A DNA stretch of 9,833 nucleotides from an uncultured Clostridia bacterium (GCA_934273135.1 CAKQSU010000025.1:1-9833), one strand, 5' to 3'. Counted from the stretch's first letter, positions 1 to 6,449 are shown. A program made the numbers and translations. The notes: a model not told the origin generated them from the letters alone.

Positions 1-505
1 TTCGCCCCTTTCTTTCGCTAACGAGATAGGAAATAAAGTCTTTGAGTTGCCCCGCCCTGAACACCGGCGGCAGACAGGCAACTACTTCCGCCCACTTTTC
101 TAAAAGCGGTTTAAGGGTAAAGTTGAACGAGCCGTCTATCGTATACGGGTCGCCGACAATCTTAGAAGCGGCGTACGCGCAGTCCTCTTGAAAATCCGCG
201 GCGATGAGAGCCGACAGTAAAAGCGAGTATTCCTCGTTATTAAGCCCCGACACGCGAACGTATTTTTCAAAATATTCGTTCTTATACCCCACGGCTATGA
301 CTTCGCCTATTTTTTCTTCTATCGAAGCGCGAAAGTACGGAACGCAATCTTCGGGAAGCGTTATATCAAGCTCCGCGCGTTCGTCGCGTTCGGCTGTTTG
401 CGCCGAGCCGCCCAAGCCGCGGACAACGCTTAAAAGGCTGTCTTTTATATATTCGATATATTTTACTCTGAACAAAGAGTCGCTTACGGTAAGTTTCATA
501 TCCAT
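1..505 (-). CDS. Partial conserved protein, possibly YtxC-like sporulation protein
   Basis: This is the N-terminal part (168 codons) of a minus-strand gene whose 3' end lies beyond the left edge. The frame is open throughout. I take the start as the ATG at 505, the first possible start after an in-frame TAA; a second ATG at 499 is the alternative. The gene begins 6 bp after the stop of the upstream ATPase gene. An AAAGGAG-like site lies inside the last ATPase codons, about 19 nt from the ATG, so translation may be coupled to the ATPase. The visible protein has no signal peptide or membrane segment. Its last third has an F-x-L-K then DFISYLVSERKG pattern, which resembles the C-terminal region of YtxC-family proteins as I remember them. 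That assignment is weak; a hypothetical protein is the safe reading. Confidence 0.75.
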   Translation of the reverse strand, partial: MDMKLTVSDSLFRVKYIEYIKDSLLSVVRGLGGSAQTAERDERAELDITLPEDCVPYFRASIEEKIGEVIAVGYKNEYFEKYVRVSGLNNEEYSLLLSALIAADFQEDCAYAASKIVGDPYTIDGSFNFTLKPLLEKWAEVVACLPPVFRAGQLKDFISYLVSERKGR

Positions 506-511
506 ATTAGT

Positions 512-3097
512 TTACGTAACGCTTCTCCTTTTAGTCATAGAAAAGTTGTTATTCGCGATTTTTCTTTTTAAAAACCTAAGAAAAACCTTTAAAAGTTCCG
601 ACGCGACGAGAACGGAAGAACAGGTTGCGAAAATTTTAAGCCAGAGAGCGACGCCGAGCGGAGAAGTGCCGAAAAACGACGGGACGAACTGACAGACGAG
701 AACGTGCGTGGAAAGGGTTAAGATAAGCATTACGACGAGCAGTTTGTTGCCGAAAAAGCGTTTTAAGGAGCTTTCGGTTGTCCCGGCGGCGCAGTTTATC
801 GCGTTGAAGAGTTGAAAGAACACAAACACCGAAAGTATAACGGTAGGTTGCTCCGTTAAGTTTGCGCCGAGAAAATTAAAAAGTTGCTGACACGTAGTAA
901 CGGCGCACATAAACACCGAAGTAAGACCTATTCTCGCAATCATAAGCGGCGTTAAAACGTCCTCGTCGCGGCGGACGGGCTTTGTCTTTTCAAGCTCGGT
1001 TTTGCGGGCTTCCACGCCCAAGGAAAGCGCGAGCGGACCGTCCATTATTACGTTGAGCCAAAGTAAGCTCGTCGACGTAAACGGGCAGTCAAGCCCCGTC
1101 AAAAGGCTTGCGACTATTATGCTCATCGAAGCTAAATTAACGGTGAGTTGAAAGGAAATAAATCGGCGAAAGTTTTCAAAAACGCCCCTGCCGAAAGCAA
1201 CGGCTTTTACTATCGTCGAAAACTTGTCGTCGAGAAGTATTAAGTCTGCGGCTTCTTTCGTAACGTCCGAACCGCTGCCCATGGCTATGCCTATGTCCGA
1301 ATGGCGGATTGCGGGCGCGTCGTTCACGCCGTCACCGGTTACGGCTACCACTTCGCCGCTTTTTTGTAAGGCTTCTACGATTTTCAGCTTTGTTTTCGGC
1401 GTGCTTCTCGCTACGACCGCAACGTTTTTTAAAAACACGGCAAGCGCGTCGTCGCTCATCGCTTCTATCTCGGCGTTTTCGACCACGCGACCTTTAAGAG
1501 ATAGTTTTTCGGCTATGTAAGCCGCCGTTTCCTTGCTGTCGCCCGTAAGAATTTTAACCTTTACGCCGGCTTTAAGGCACGTTTCCACAGCTTCTTTCGC
1601 GTCCGGGCGCAAGTCGTCGCAAATGGCGGCGAACCCGTCGTAAACCCACTTTTCCTTTTCATTATGCGCAAAAGCAAGCACGCGCATGCCGCGCCGCTCG
1701 GCGTATGAAACGTCGGTCAAAAATTCGCTTTTTCCGACTATTTTCGCCACCGCTTCGGGCGAACCCTTAAGATACGTTACTTCGTCGTTGCCGCGCTTGA
1801 CGGTCGTGGTCATATATTTTTTGTCGGAAGAAAACGGCGTTCTTTTCGTCACGGGCTTGGCGGCGCGTAGTTTTTTATAATCCGCGCCGAACTTTTCAAG
1901 CGAGCTTACGAGCGCGATTTCCGTTGCCGAGCCTGTTTTTTTGCCGCCTTCCACGGTTGCGGTGGTGTTCAAAGCAAAGTTTTCTATTGCGAATTTGTCG
2001 GGAGTGACGAGTTTTCCGTTTTCGCCGTAAAAGCCCTCCAAAACCATATCGTTTGCGGTGAGCGTTCCCGTCTTGTCCGAACAAATAAGGCTTACGCCGC
2101 CTATCGTTTCCGCCGCAACGAGCTTTTTTATGAGCGCGTTCGACTTTGCGAGGCGGACCACGTTTAACGTCAGCGATATCGCGACCGTTGCGGGCAAGCC
2201 CTCGGGAACGGCTGCGACTATTAAAAGAACCGATTGAACGAAAGCTTCCGTAACGCCGTCGAAAGTAAAATCGGAGGAAACGGCAAGCCGAACAAGGCTG
2301 AGGACAAAGACCGCGCAAGAAGCTACGCCGCCGAATACGGAAACGGTTTTTCCGAGGCGGGAAAGCTTTGCGTTGAGCGGCGCGGAAACGCTTTTTTCGG
2401 CGTTGGACTCTTTTGCTATAAGCCCCGTTTCCGTTTTGTCGCCCACGGCGGTGACAATCATCGTTCCGCGCCCGGCGGTTACGAAAGTCCCCGAATACAC
2501 GCAATTGACCCTTTCGGCAAGCGGCGCGTTGCTCCTCAAAATTTTGTCGGGATTCTTTTTAACCGTCTTGCTTTCGCCCGTTAAAACGGATTCGTCCGTT
2601 CGTAAGTCCTCGGCGTAAATAATTCTGCCGTCGGCGTAAACCTTGTCGCCCGCCTCTAAGCACACTATATCGCCGACGACTATTTCCTCCGCCGATATTT
2701 TTTTCTTTTTGCCGTCACGCAAAACGGTAGCTTTGCCGCCGCCCGCAAGAGTCAAAAATTCAAGGGCTTTTTTAGACTTGTCTTCCATAACGACGGTGAC
2801 GGCAACCGAAACGGAAATCGCCAAAAGTATGCCTAAGCACTCGTAAAAATCGCCGTCGCCCGTCCTCAAAAACTTTCCGATATTCACTCCCGCCGTTAAG
2901 ACAAGCGCAAAAACGAGAATGAGCATCATCGGCTCCGAAATCGCGGATAAAATCTTTTTGAAAAGGCTTTTTTCTTTGGGCTTTTTGATAACGTTTTTGC
3001 CGTAACGCGCGTTTAAAACGACCTTAGCAGAACTAAGCCCCGAATTTTCGTCCGTCGAATATTCGCGCAATAACTCTTTTTTGTTCTTTGTATGCAC
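512..3097 (-). CDS. PMCA-type P-type calcium-transporting ATPase
   Basis: This is an 861-residue cation pump of the inner membrane that exports Ca2+ (possibly also Mn2+) at the cost of ATP. The actuator loop has TGES (173-176). The phosphorylation motif DKTGTLT has its aspartate at 341, followed by KGSPE (444), TGDS (518) and TGDGVND (587-593). Ten membrane helices are expected. M4 has PEGLP with Glu299. M6 has NVIMD (Asn682, Asp686), as in plasma-membrane Ca2+ ATPases. The M5 position equal to SERCA Glu771 is Ser657, so only calcium site II looks complete, as in the PMCA class. I chose the GTG at 3097, after an AAAGGCGG-type site. The frame stays open upstream to 3208, but that stretch contains terminator hairpins. 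Length is normal for the family and no regulatory C-terminal extension is seen. Ca2+ specificity is inferred from motifs. Confidence 0.93.
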   Translation of the reverse strand: MHTKNKKELLREYSTDENSGLSSAKVVLNARYGKNVIKKPKEKSLFKKILSAISEPMMLILVFALVLTAGVNIGKFLRTGDGDFYECLGILLAISVSVAVTVVMEDKSKKALEFLTLAGGGKATVLRDGKKKKISAEEIVVGDIVCLEAGDKVYADGRIIYAEDLRTDESVLTGESKTVKKNPDKILRSNAPLAERVNCVYSGTFVTAGRGTMIVTAVGDKTETGLIAKESNAEKSVSAPLNAKLSRLGKTVSVFGGVASCAVFVLSLVRLAVSSDFTFDGVTEAFVQSVLLIVAAVPEGLPATVAISLTLNVVRLAKSNALIKKLVAAETIGGVSLICSDKTGTLTANDMVLEGFYGENGKLVTPDKFAIENFALNTTATVEGGKKTGSATEIALVSSLEKFGADYKKLRAAKPVTKRTPFSSDKKYMTTTVKRGNDEVTYLKGSPEAVAKIVGKSEFLTDVSYAERRGMRVLAFAHNEKEKWVYDGFAAICDDLRPDAKEAVETCLKAGVKVKILTGDSKETAAYIAEKLSLKGRVVENAEIEAMSDDALAVFLKNVAVVARSTPKTKLKIVEALQKSGEVVAVTGDGVNDAPAIRHSDIGIAMGSGSDVTKEAADLILLDDKFSTIVKAVAFGRGVFENFRRFISFQLTVNLASMSIIVASLLTGLDCPFTSTSLLWLNVIMDGPLALSLGVEARKTELEKTKPVRRDEDVLTPLMIARIGLTSVFMCAVTTCQQLFNFLGANLTEQPTVILSVFVFFQLFNAINCAAGTTESSLKRFFGNKLLVVMLILTLSTHVLVCQFVPSFFGTSPLGVALWLKIFATCSSVLVASELLKVFLRFLKRKIANNNFSMTKRRSVT

Positions 3098-3126
3098 CGT
3101 TCCACCGCCTTTTTGTTTTACATGAA

Positions 3127-3155
3127 AGTATATTTTGCTTAAAGCAAAAAAAGAA
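3127..3155 (-). promoter_or_regulatory. Possible promoter of the ATPase gene
   Basis: On the minus strand a TATACT hexamer (3127-3132) could be the -10. Seventeen bases upstream is TTCTTT (3150-3155), a poor -35. The resulting leader would be about 20 to 25 nt before the GTG at 3097. The weak -35 suggests either an activator-dependent promoter or a chance match. The spacer is exactly a 17-bp palindrome, listed separately. Confidence 0.35.
3133..3149. promoter_or_regulatory. 17-bp perfect palindrome, candidate operator
   Basis: TTTTGCTT-A-AAGCAAAA is a perfect inverted repeat with 8-bp arms and a single central base. It fills the spacer between the candidate -10 and -35 of the ATPase gene and touches the U-tract of the preceding terminator. 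Its form suits a dimeric repressor, and metal-responsive repressors are an obvious guess beside a cation pump. No regulator can be named from the sequence. Confidence 0.4.
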
Positions 3156-3173
3156 CGCCGACAAAAATCGGCG
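3146..3173 (-). terminator. Rho-independent terminator (second of two)
   Basis: The minus strand has a 6-bp GC-rich stem (CGCCGA/TCGGCG, arms 3168-3173 and 3156-3161) with a 6-base loop. It is followed by TTCTTTTTTT. It lies downstream of the lipoprotein gene and its first terminator, and just upstream of the ATPase promoter region. Confidence 0.7.
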
Positions 3174-3209
3174 CAAGGTTTTCGACATGCTTTTCTGTTT
3201 TTCGGCATT

Positions 3210-3235
3210 AAAAAAGCCGCTTTTGAGGGCGGCTT
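3210..3235 (-). terminator. Rho-independent terminator of the nrdR-lipoprotein unit
   Basis: A 7-bp stem, AAGCCGC/GCGGCTT, is separated by an 8-base loop. On the minus strand it is followed by six T residues. It begins 15 bases after the lipoprotein stop codon, the expected place for the end of the nrdR-lipoprotein transcript. Confidence 0.85.
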
Positions 3236-3250
3236 AATGTACTTTTGTTT

Positions 3251-4099
3251 TTAGTTTTTGCCGCTTACGGGAATGGCTGGCAAATTTATTTCTTTATTCG
3301 AGGACGAACTCGAAGAAGCGGAACTTGAGGAACTGCTGCTCGACGAAGAACTCGACGAAGAAGCGGAACTCGAGGAACTACTGCTCGACGAAGAACTCGA
3401 CGAGGAAGAACTCGAAGAACTCGACGACGAAGAGGTTTTTTCGCCTTCGGAAGAGGAGCTGTTCGTAGTCGATTCGAGGGCTTTATTATAGGAAGCGTTG
3501 AGCTTTTTAAGGTCGAACTTGTCCTGTTCGTCGACAAGGCAAAGCGCGGTGTTCTTTTTGCCGCTCTTTTCAAGCTCTTCTTTGGTTTTCACGTTGGCGT
3601 CCGTGTCGGACAAAATTCCGTCGCTTAACGTTCTTACGCCGGCTTTAACCAAAGTGGCTTTAACCTGCTTGTCCTTTTCGTCGACAACGAAAATTTCGCT
3701 TATCTTCATCGTGTCGCTTACCGTAATCTGAACGTACGAACGGGATTTGCAAGAGGAATCGACGGGGACTTTGACTACGCTACCAGACTTTTTAAGCCAC
3801 GCCTTTTCCACCGTTTGTTGCGAGCCGTAACTTTTCGTAAAGCCCGATTCGCTCGAAGCAAAGTACACCCCGACCTTAGCCGTGCTGTCTTCAAGCCCGG
3901 AAACGACGAGCCAGACTTCCTTTAAAGGGTTTTCCTTTTCAAGCGAAACGACGGCGTAATTGACGAGCGTTTCGTCGCCCGCGGTTTCCTTGAAAACGTT
4001 ATACGAACTATTAAGCCCGAGCGAGGACACGGAACAGCCCGTGAGCGTAAAAAGCGAGGCAAGCGCGATAACAGAAAGCAACGTTAGTAATTTTTTCAT
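3251..4099 (-). CDS. Lipoprotein with C-terminal poly-serine tract
   Basis: This 282-residue protein has a type II signal peptide: a lysine start, a hydrophobic core (4-18) and lipobox LTGC with the lipidated Cys at 22. It should be anchored on the outer face of the cytoplasmic membrane. Residues about 30-210 form a beta-rich domain that I do not recognise. It has alternating hydrophobic strands, WLVVSGL near 63-69, and some resemblance in pattern to jelly-roll folds. Residues 223-267 are almost pure serine with a few alanines, then a short tail. The serine codons are mixed (TCG, TCT, AGT, TCC, AGC), so the tract appears to be kept at the protein level. The start ATG overlaps the nrdR stop by 4 bp (ATGA). 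AAGGAG lies 10 nt upstream. The role is unknown; a long flexible spacer in the cell wall is one possibility. Confidence 0.9.
   Translation of the reverse strand: MKKLLTLLSVIALASLFTLTGCSVSSLGLNSSYNVFKETAGDETLVNYAVVSLEKENPLKEVWLVVSGLEDSTAKVGVYFASSESGFTKSYGSQQTVEKAWLKKSGSVVKVPVDSSCKSRSYVQITVSDTMKISEIFVVDEKDKQVKATLVKAGVRTLSDGILSDTDANVKTKEELEKSGKKNTALCLVDEQDKFDLKKLNASYNKALESTTNSSSSEGEKTSSSSSSSSSSSSSSSSSSSSSSSASSSSSSSSSSSSSSASSSSSSNKEINLPAIPVSGKN
3315..3404. repeat. 45-bp tandem duplication in the poly-serine coding region
   Basis: Two adjacent 45-bp copies (3315-3359 and 3360-3404) differ at only three positions and each encodes 15 residues of the serine-rich tail. Because the period is a multiple of three, gain or loss of a copy would keep the reading frame and change only tail length. 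Confidence 0.85.
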
Positions 4100-4569
4100 G
4101 AGTTTTGGTCTCCTTGGTCTTTCCCGGCGAGTTTTTCAAGCTCGCGCATAAAAGTCGAAATATCTTTAAACGAGCGATAGACGGAAGCAAAGCGGACGTA
4201 AGCGACCTCGTCAAGGTCCATCAGTCCGTTCATAACCATTTCGCCTATCTGCTTAGAGGTTATTTCCTGGTCCATCGTGTTGTAGACTTGCTTTTGAATA
4301 TCTTCGCAAAGTCTGTCGATTTTATACATCGGCACGGGGCGTTTTTCGCAAGCTTTTATAACGCCGCTTTTTATTTTGCTTATATCGAAGGCTTGGCGCG
4401 TGCCGTTAGCCTTTATGACGAGTACGGGCGTTGTTTCTACAGTTTCGTAAGTGGTAAAGCGTTTTCCGCACGCCACGCACTCTCTGCGGCGGCGTATCGT
4501 TTCGCCGTCTTCGGATGCGCGCGAGTCGATAACCTTACTCTCCTTGCACCCGCAGTACATACATTTCAT
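4096..4569 (-). CDS. nrdR: Transcriptional repressor NrdR
   Basis: NrdR is a 157-residue zinc- and nucleotide-binding repressor of ribonucleotide reductase genes. It senses ATP/dATP levels and binds NrdR boxes in target promoters. The N-terminal zinc ribbon has its four cysteines at 3, 6, 31 and 34, with the typical VIDSR and R-R-R-R-E-C segments between them. Residues about 49-139 form the ATP-cone domain, starting with PVLVIKANG. The length is normal for the family. The start ATG at 4569 follows AAAGAGG at a 6-base spacing. The promoter upstream has a palindrome in its spacer, so autoregulation is possible. The gene is followed by an overlapping lipoprotein gene. No RNR gene is present in this window. 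Confidence 0.97.
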   Translation of the reverse strand: MKCMYCGCKESKVIDSRASEDGETIRRRRECVACGKRFTTYETVETTPVLVIKANGTRQAFDISKIKSGVIKACEKRPVPMYKIDRLCEDIQKQVYNTMDQEITSKQIGEMVMNGLMDLDEVAYVRFASVYRSFKDISTFMRELEKLAGKDQGDQNS

Positions 4570-4643
4570 ATTATACCTCTTTGTCTTGTGTTTTAGTAAA
4601 AATCTTGTTTCGGTTTGTATTGTTTTGGGATATAACTATTATT

Positions 4644-4672
4644 ATTTTAGCACAATCATTGTGTTTTGAAAA
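4644..4672 (-). promoter_or_regulatory. nrdR promoter
   Basis: On the minus strand, TTTTCA (4667-4672) and TAAAAT (4644-4649) are 17 bases apart. A TGn extended -10 precedes TAAAAT. This lies about 75 to 100 bases upstream of the nrdR start in the 217-base divergent intergenic region. Confidence 0.6.
4651..4663. promoter_or_regulatory. CACAAT-C-ATTGTG palindrome, candidate operator
   Basis: This perfect 13-bp inverted repeat lies inside the 17-base spacer of the nrdR promoter, a classic position for repression. The arms CACAAT and ATTGTG agree with those of the known NrdR box (roughly ACACWATATATWGTGT), but the centre is one base shorter. It may be a variant NrdR box giving autoregulation, or the site of another repressor. 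Confidence 0.5.
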
Positions 4673-4720
4673 GGTATTTTGACGCTGTTTCGAGATATTT
4701 ACGCTATTTTTGCTTAAATT

Positions 4721-4774
4721 AACGCCGAAAAACGAAATTTTTGCGTTTTTTTATTAAATCGCGGCTTTTTCGGC
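4721..4774 (+). other. Two mutually exclusive inverted repeats upstream of the DUF1294 gene
   Basis: AACGC (4721-4725) can pair with GCGTT (4743-4747), extended by AAAAA (4728-4732) with TTTTT (4738-4742). A T7 run (4746-4752) follows, which looks like a plus-strand terminator. GCCGAAAAA (4724-4732) is instead fully complementary to TTTTTCGGC (4766-4774). The two pairings compete. This could be a leader attenuator if transcription starts upstream, but no convincing plus-strand promoter is seen there, and the stems are AT-rich. Confidence 0.3.
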
Positions 4775-4786
4775 AATAATAAGCGT

Positions 4787-5137
4787 ATGATTATTTTTTT
4801 AAGAATTGCGGTTGCGGTGTATTTTGCGGCGATAAACTTTTATTCGTTTCTGCTCGTCAAAAAACAACGCGACGACGAGGATATGAACGAAAAGCAAACG
4901 GTAAAGGACGGAAAAATAGTTTTAACGTCGCTTCTCGGCGGCGCGGCGGGCGTGTATATCTCCTTGCTCGTTTTCCGCTATCGGTTGGACAGTCTGCTTT
5001 TAATGGTTTTTACGCCGATTTTTTTGCTGTTTAACGTTTTTATTGCGATTTATCTTTTCGCTTCGAACTTCTTTATACCTATGCCGGCGGAAACCGCAAA
5101 GGTTGTTCAAGCTTTTTTGTATATAGTTTTTAAGTAA
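4787..5137 (+). CDS. DUF1294-like small membrane protein
   Basis: This is a 116-residue integral membrane protein. Helices are visible at about 2-24, 43-64 and 68-94, with a charged loop (25-43). The arrangement NFYSFLLVKKQ, then LTSLLGGAAGVYISLLVFRYR, then a hydrophobic helix fits the DUF1294 family. There the second segment usually carries GG-x-G and a His-Lys pair, which is Arg-Tyr here. The function of DUF1294 is not known. The ATG at 4787 has no clear Shine-Dalgarno sequence (AATAATAAGCGT precedes it), so translation may be weak or the transcript nearly leaderless. The gene is divergent from nrdR. Its last 31 bases overlap the convergent NUDIX gene, so its transcript must end inside that gene. 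Confidence 0.8.
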   Translation: MIIFLRIAVAVYFAAINFYSFLLVKKQRDDEDMNEKQTVKDGKIVLTSLLGGAAGVYISLLVFRYRLDSLLLMVFTPIFLLFNVFIAIYLFASNFFIPMPAETAKVVQAFLYIVFK

Positions 5138-5643
5138 AGAAGCGCGATTACCGTTTTTGCGTCGAAAATTTCGCCGCTTTCAACCATTTCAAAAGCCTTT
5201 TCGACGGGGATTTTTACGACGTTTAAAAACTCGTCGTCATCAAAATGCGTTTTCCCGAAAGTAAAGTCTTCGGCGCGGTAGATATGTATTATCTCGTTCG
5301 TGTACCCGGGCGACGGCGAAGCGGAGCAAATTTCGGTCCATTTTTTTGGGGTAAGCCCCGTTTCTTCGCTCAATTCCCTTTTTGCGCAAACAAGCGGGTC
5401 TTCGCCCTTTTCGAGCTTGCCCGCGGGGATTTCCAAAATCTCTTTTCCGACTGAAAGTCTGAATTGTTTGACGAGGTACACTTTGCCGCCCTCTTCCGCA
5501 AGAATGCCCGCGCCGCCGTGGTGTTCGACTTCTTCTCTATAAGCCGTTCTGCCGTCCGGCAAAGCGACGGTGTATTTTTTTGCGGTAAAAACCTTGCCCG
5601 CATAAAGCGTTTCGCTTGAAATTATCTTTTCTTCCGTATTCAT
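5107..5643 (-). CDS. NUDIX hydrolase, ADP-ribose pyrophosphatase type
   Basis: This 178-residue cytoplasmic enzyme probably hydrolyses ADP-ribose to AMP and ribose 5-phosphate, or a related nucleotide sugar. The Nudix box is complete (residues 75-97): Gly75, five residues, Glu81, seven residues, then REL-S-EE-T-GL, giving the metal-binding glutamates. About 13 to 15 residues further on, SPSPGYTNE matches the proline-containing segment typical of ADP-ribose pyrophosphatases. The C-terminal part (SGEIFDAKTVIALL) is also typical of the NudF-like group. I chose the ATG at 5643 over an upstream in-frame ATG at 5658. It overlaps the previous gene's stop as TGATG and has GGGGTG about 6 bases before it. 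Translational coupling with the upstream gene is likely. Exact substrate is inferred. Confidence 0.92.
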   Translation of the reverse strand: MNTEEKIISSETLYAGKVFTAKKYTVALPDGRTAYREEVEHHGGAGILAEEGGKVYLVKQFRLSVGKEILEIPAGKLEKGEDPLVCAKRELSEETGLTPKKWTEICSASPSPGYTNEIIHIYRAEDFTFGKTHFDDDEFLNVVKIPVEKAFEMVESGEIFDAKTVIALLYLKTIYKKA

Positions 5644-6380
5644 CAAAGCACCCCGCAAGACTTTAAGATGTCTTCTATCTTGTTGACCGAAACGTCGAGT
5701 TTTCTATGGTACAAAGTCGAATATTTGTAACCCAAAAACGCCACCTTTATTCTGTCGGGGTCGGATTCGAAAAGCGCTTGGTCGAAGTTGTCGTACAAAG
5801 CCATAAGGTCGGCTTTTAATTCCGGCTCTATCTTGTACTGCAAAATAACGCCCTTGCTTTTTTTGAGCAAGTCTTTGATGAGTGCGGCGTCCGAAAAGCT
5901 TATCGCGGGCTTTTCTGCGGGGCGTTTGGCAACCACTCTCGGCTCGTCGGTTACACCCGTAATCATCGCGCCGACCGCGCTCAATACTTCCACCTTGAAC
6001 GGCTTTAAAAATTCAGCCGAAAACCGCTTGAAGGCAAGGTTTAGGTCCCCTTGGCAAAAATAATCGGAAAGCACGCGGAAAAACTCCTCTTCCTTTACGT
6101 CGATTTTATATAGAAGCGTAAAGGACAAGGCTATTATCGTGCGGCTGTCGGGCGGGAGAAGATACTTGCCGTCGATGTTGTCGCCTTTCACGAAAAAGTT
6201 CTTCTTTTCCTTGTCGTAATCGAAGTCCTTTGTGCAGAATGCGAAAAGTTCCATCAAAATATCGGAAACGGCAATCGCCTTTAAAACCGCGGCTATCTTT
6301 TTTTCCGCAAGCAGGTACGTTGTGTTGCTAAGCTCGTCGAAAGCTCTCGAAAAAGCTTCGATTGATTGTTTATCGTTCAT
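5643..6380 (-). CDS. Conserved-looking hypothetical protein upstream of NUDIX gene
   Basis: I do not recognise this 245-residue protein. It looks cytoplasmic and mostly helical, with no signal peptide or membrane helix. Two apparent segments (about 1-142 and 163-245) are joined by a proline- and lysine-containing linker (about 147-160). A central part has LPPDSRTIIALSFTLLYKIDV, and the C-terminal half has charged amphipathic helices. The ATG at 6380 has AAAGAGG eight bases upstream and a well-placed promoter. The stop overlaps the NUDIX start (TGATG), so the two are co-translated and probably co-regulated. The function may connect to nucleotide-sugar turnover only by context. Base composition and codon use resemble the neighbours. 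Confidence 0.85.
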   Translation of the reverse strand: MNDKQSIEAFSRAFDELSNTTYLLAEKKIAAVLKAIAVSDILMELFAFCTKDFDYDKEKKNFFVKGDNIDGKYLLPPDSRTIIALSFTLLYKIDVKEEEFFRVLSDYFCQGDLNLAFKRFSAEFLKPFKVEVLSAVGAMITGVTDEPRVVAKRPAEKPAISFSDAALIKDLLKKSKGVILQYKIEPELKADLMALYDNFDQALFESDPDRIKVAFLGYKYSTLYHRKLDVSVNKIEDILKSCGVL

Positions 6381-6401
6381 CTTTTTTACCTCTTTTCAAA
6401 T

Positions 6402-6430
6402 ATTTTAACACAAATTTCAAATCTTTACAA
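6402..6430 (-). promoter_or_regulatory. Promoter of the hypothetical-NUDIX operon
   Basis: On the minus strand, TTGTAA (6425-6430) and TAAAAT (6402-6407) are separated by 17 bases. A TGn extended -10 is present. Transcription would start about 15 to 20 bases before the ATG at 6380, so the leader is very short. Confidence 0.65.
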
Positions 6431-6449
6431 TATAATTTTCGAAAAACTA

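Noticed and set aside
204..692. Plus-strand 162-codon open frame across the ATPase/YtxC-like junction
   Set aside because: It is antisense to two well-supported minus-strand genes, has low-complexity residues and lacks a ribosome binding site.
3098..3208. N-terminal extension of the ATPase to an ATG at 3208 (37 extra residues)
   Set aside because: The stretch contains a terminator and a candidate promoter. The residues are basic and cysteine-rich, unlike pump N-termini, while GTG at 3097 has a better ribosome binding site and gives a normal N-terminus.
3258..3491. Plus-strand open frame rich in Glu, Leu and Asp
   Set aside because: It is the antisense of the serine-rich tract of the lipoprotein. 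The repetitive codons keep the opposite frame open without independent evidence of expression.
5643..5658. Alternative upstream ATG for the NUDIX gene at 5658
   Set aside because: The ATG at 5643 has better placed purines and the TGATG coupling with the previous stop; the extension adds only five residues (MRGAL) with no family match.
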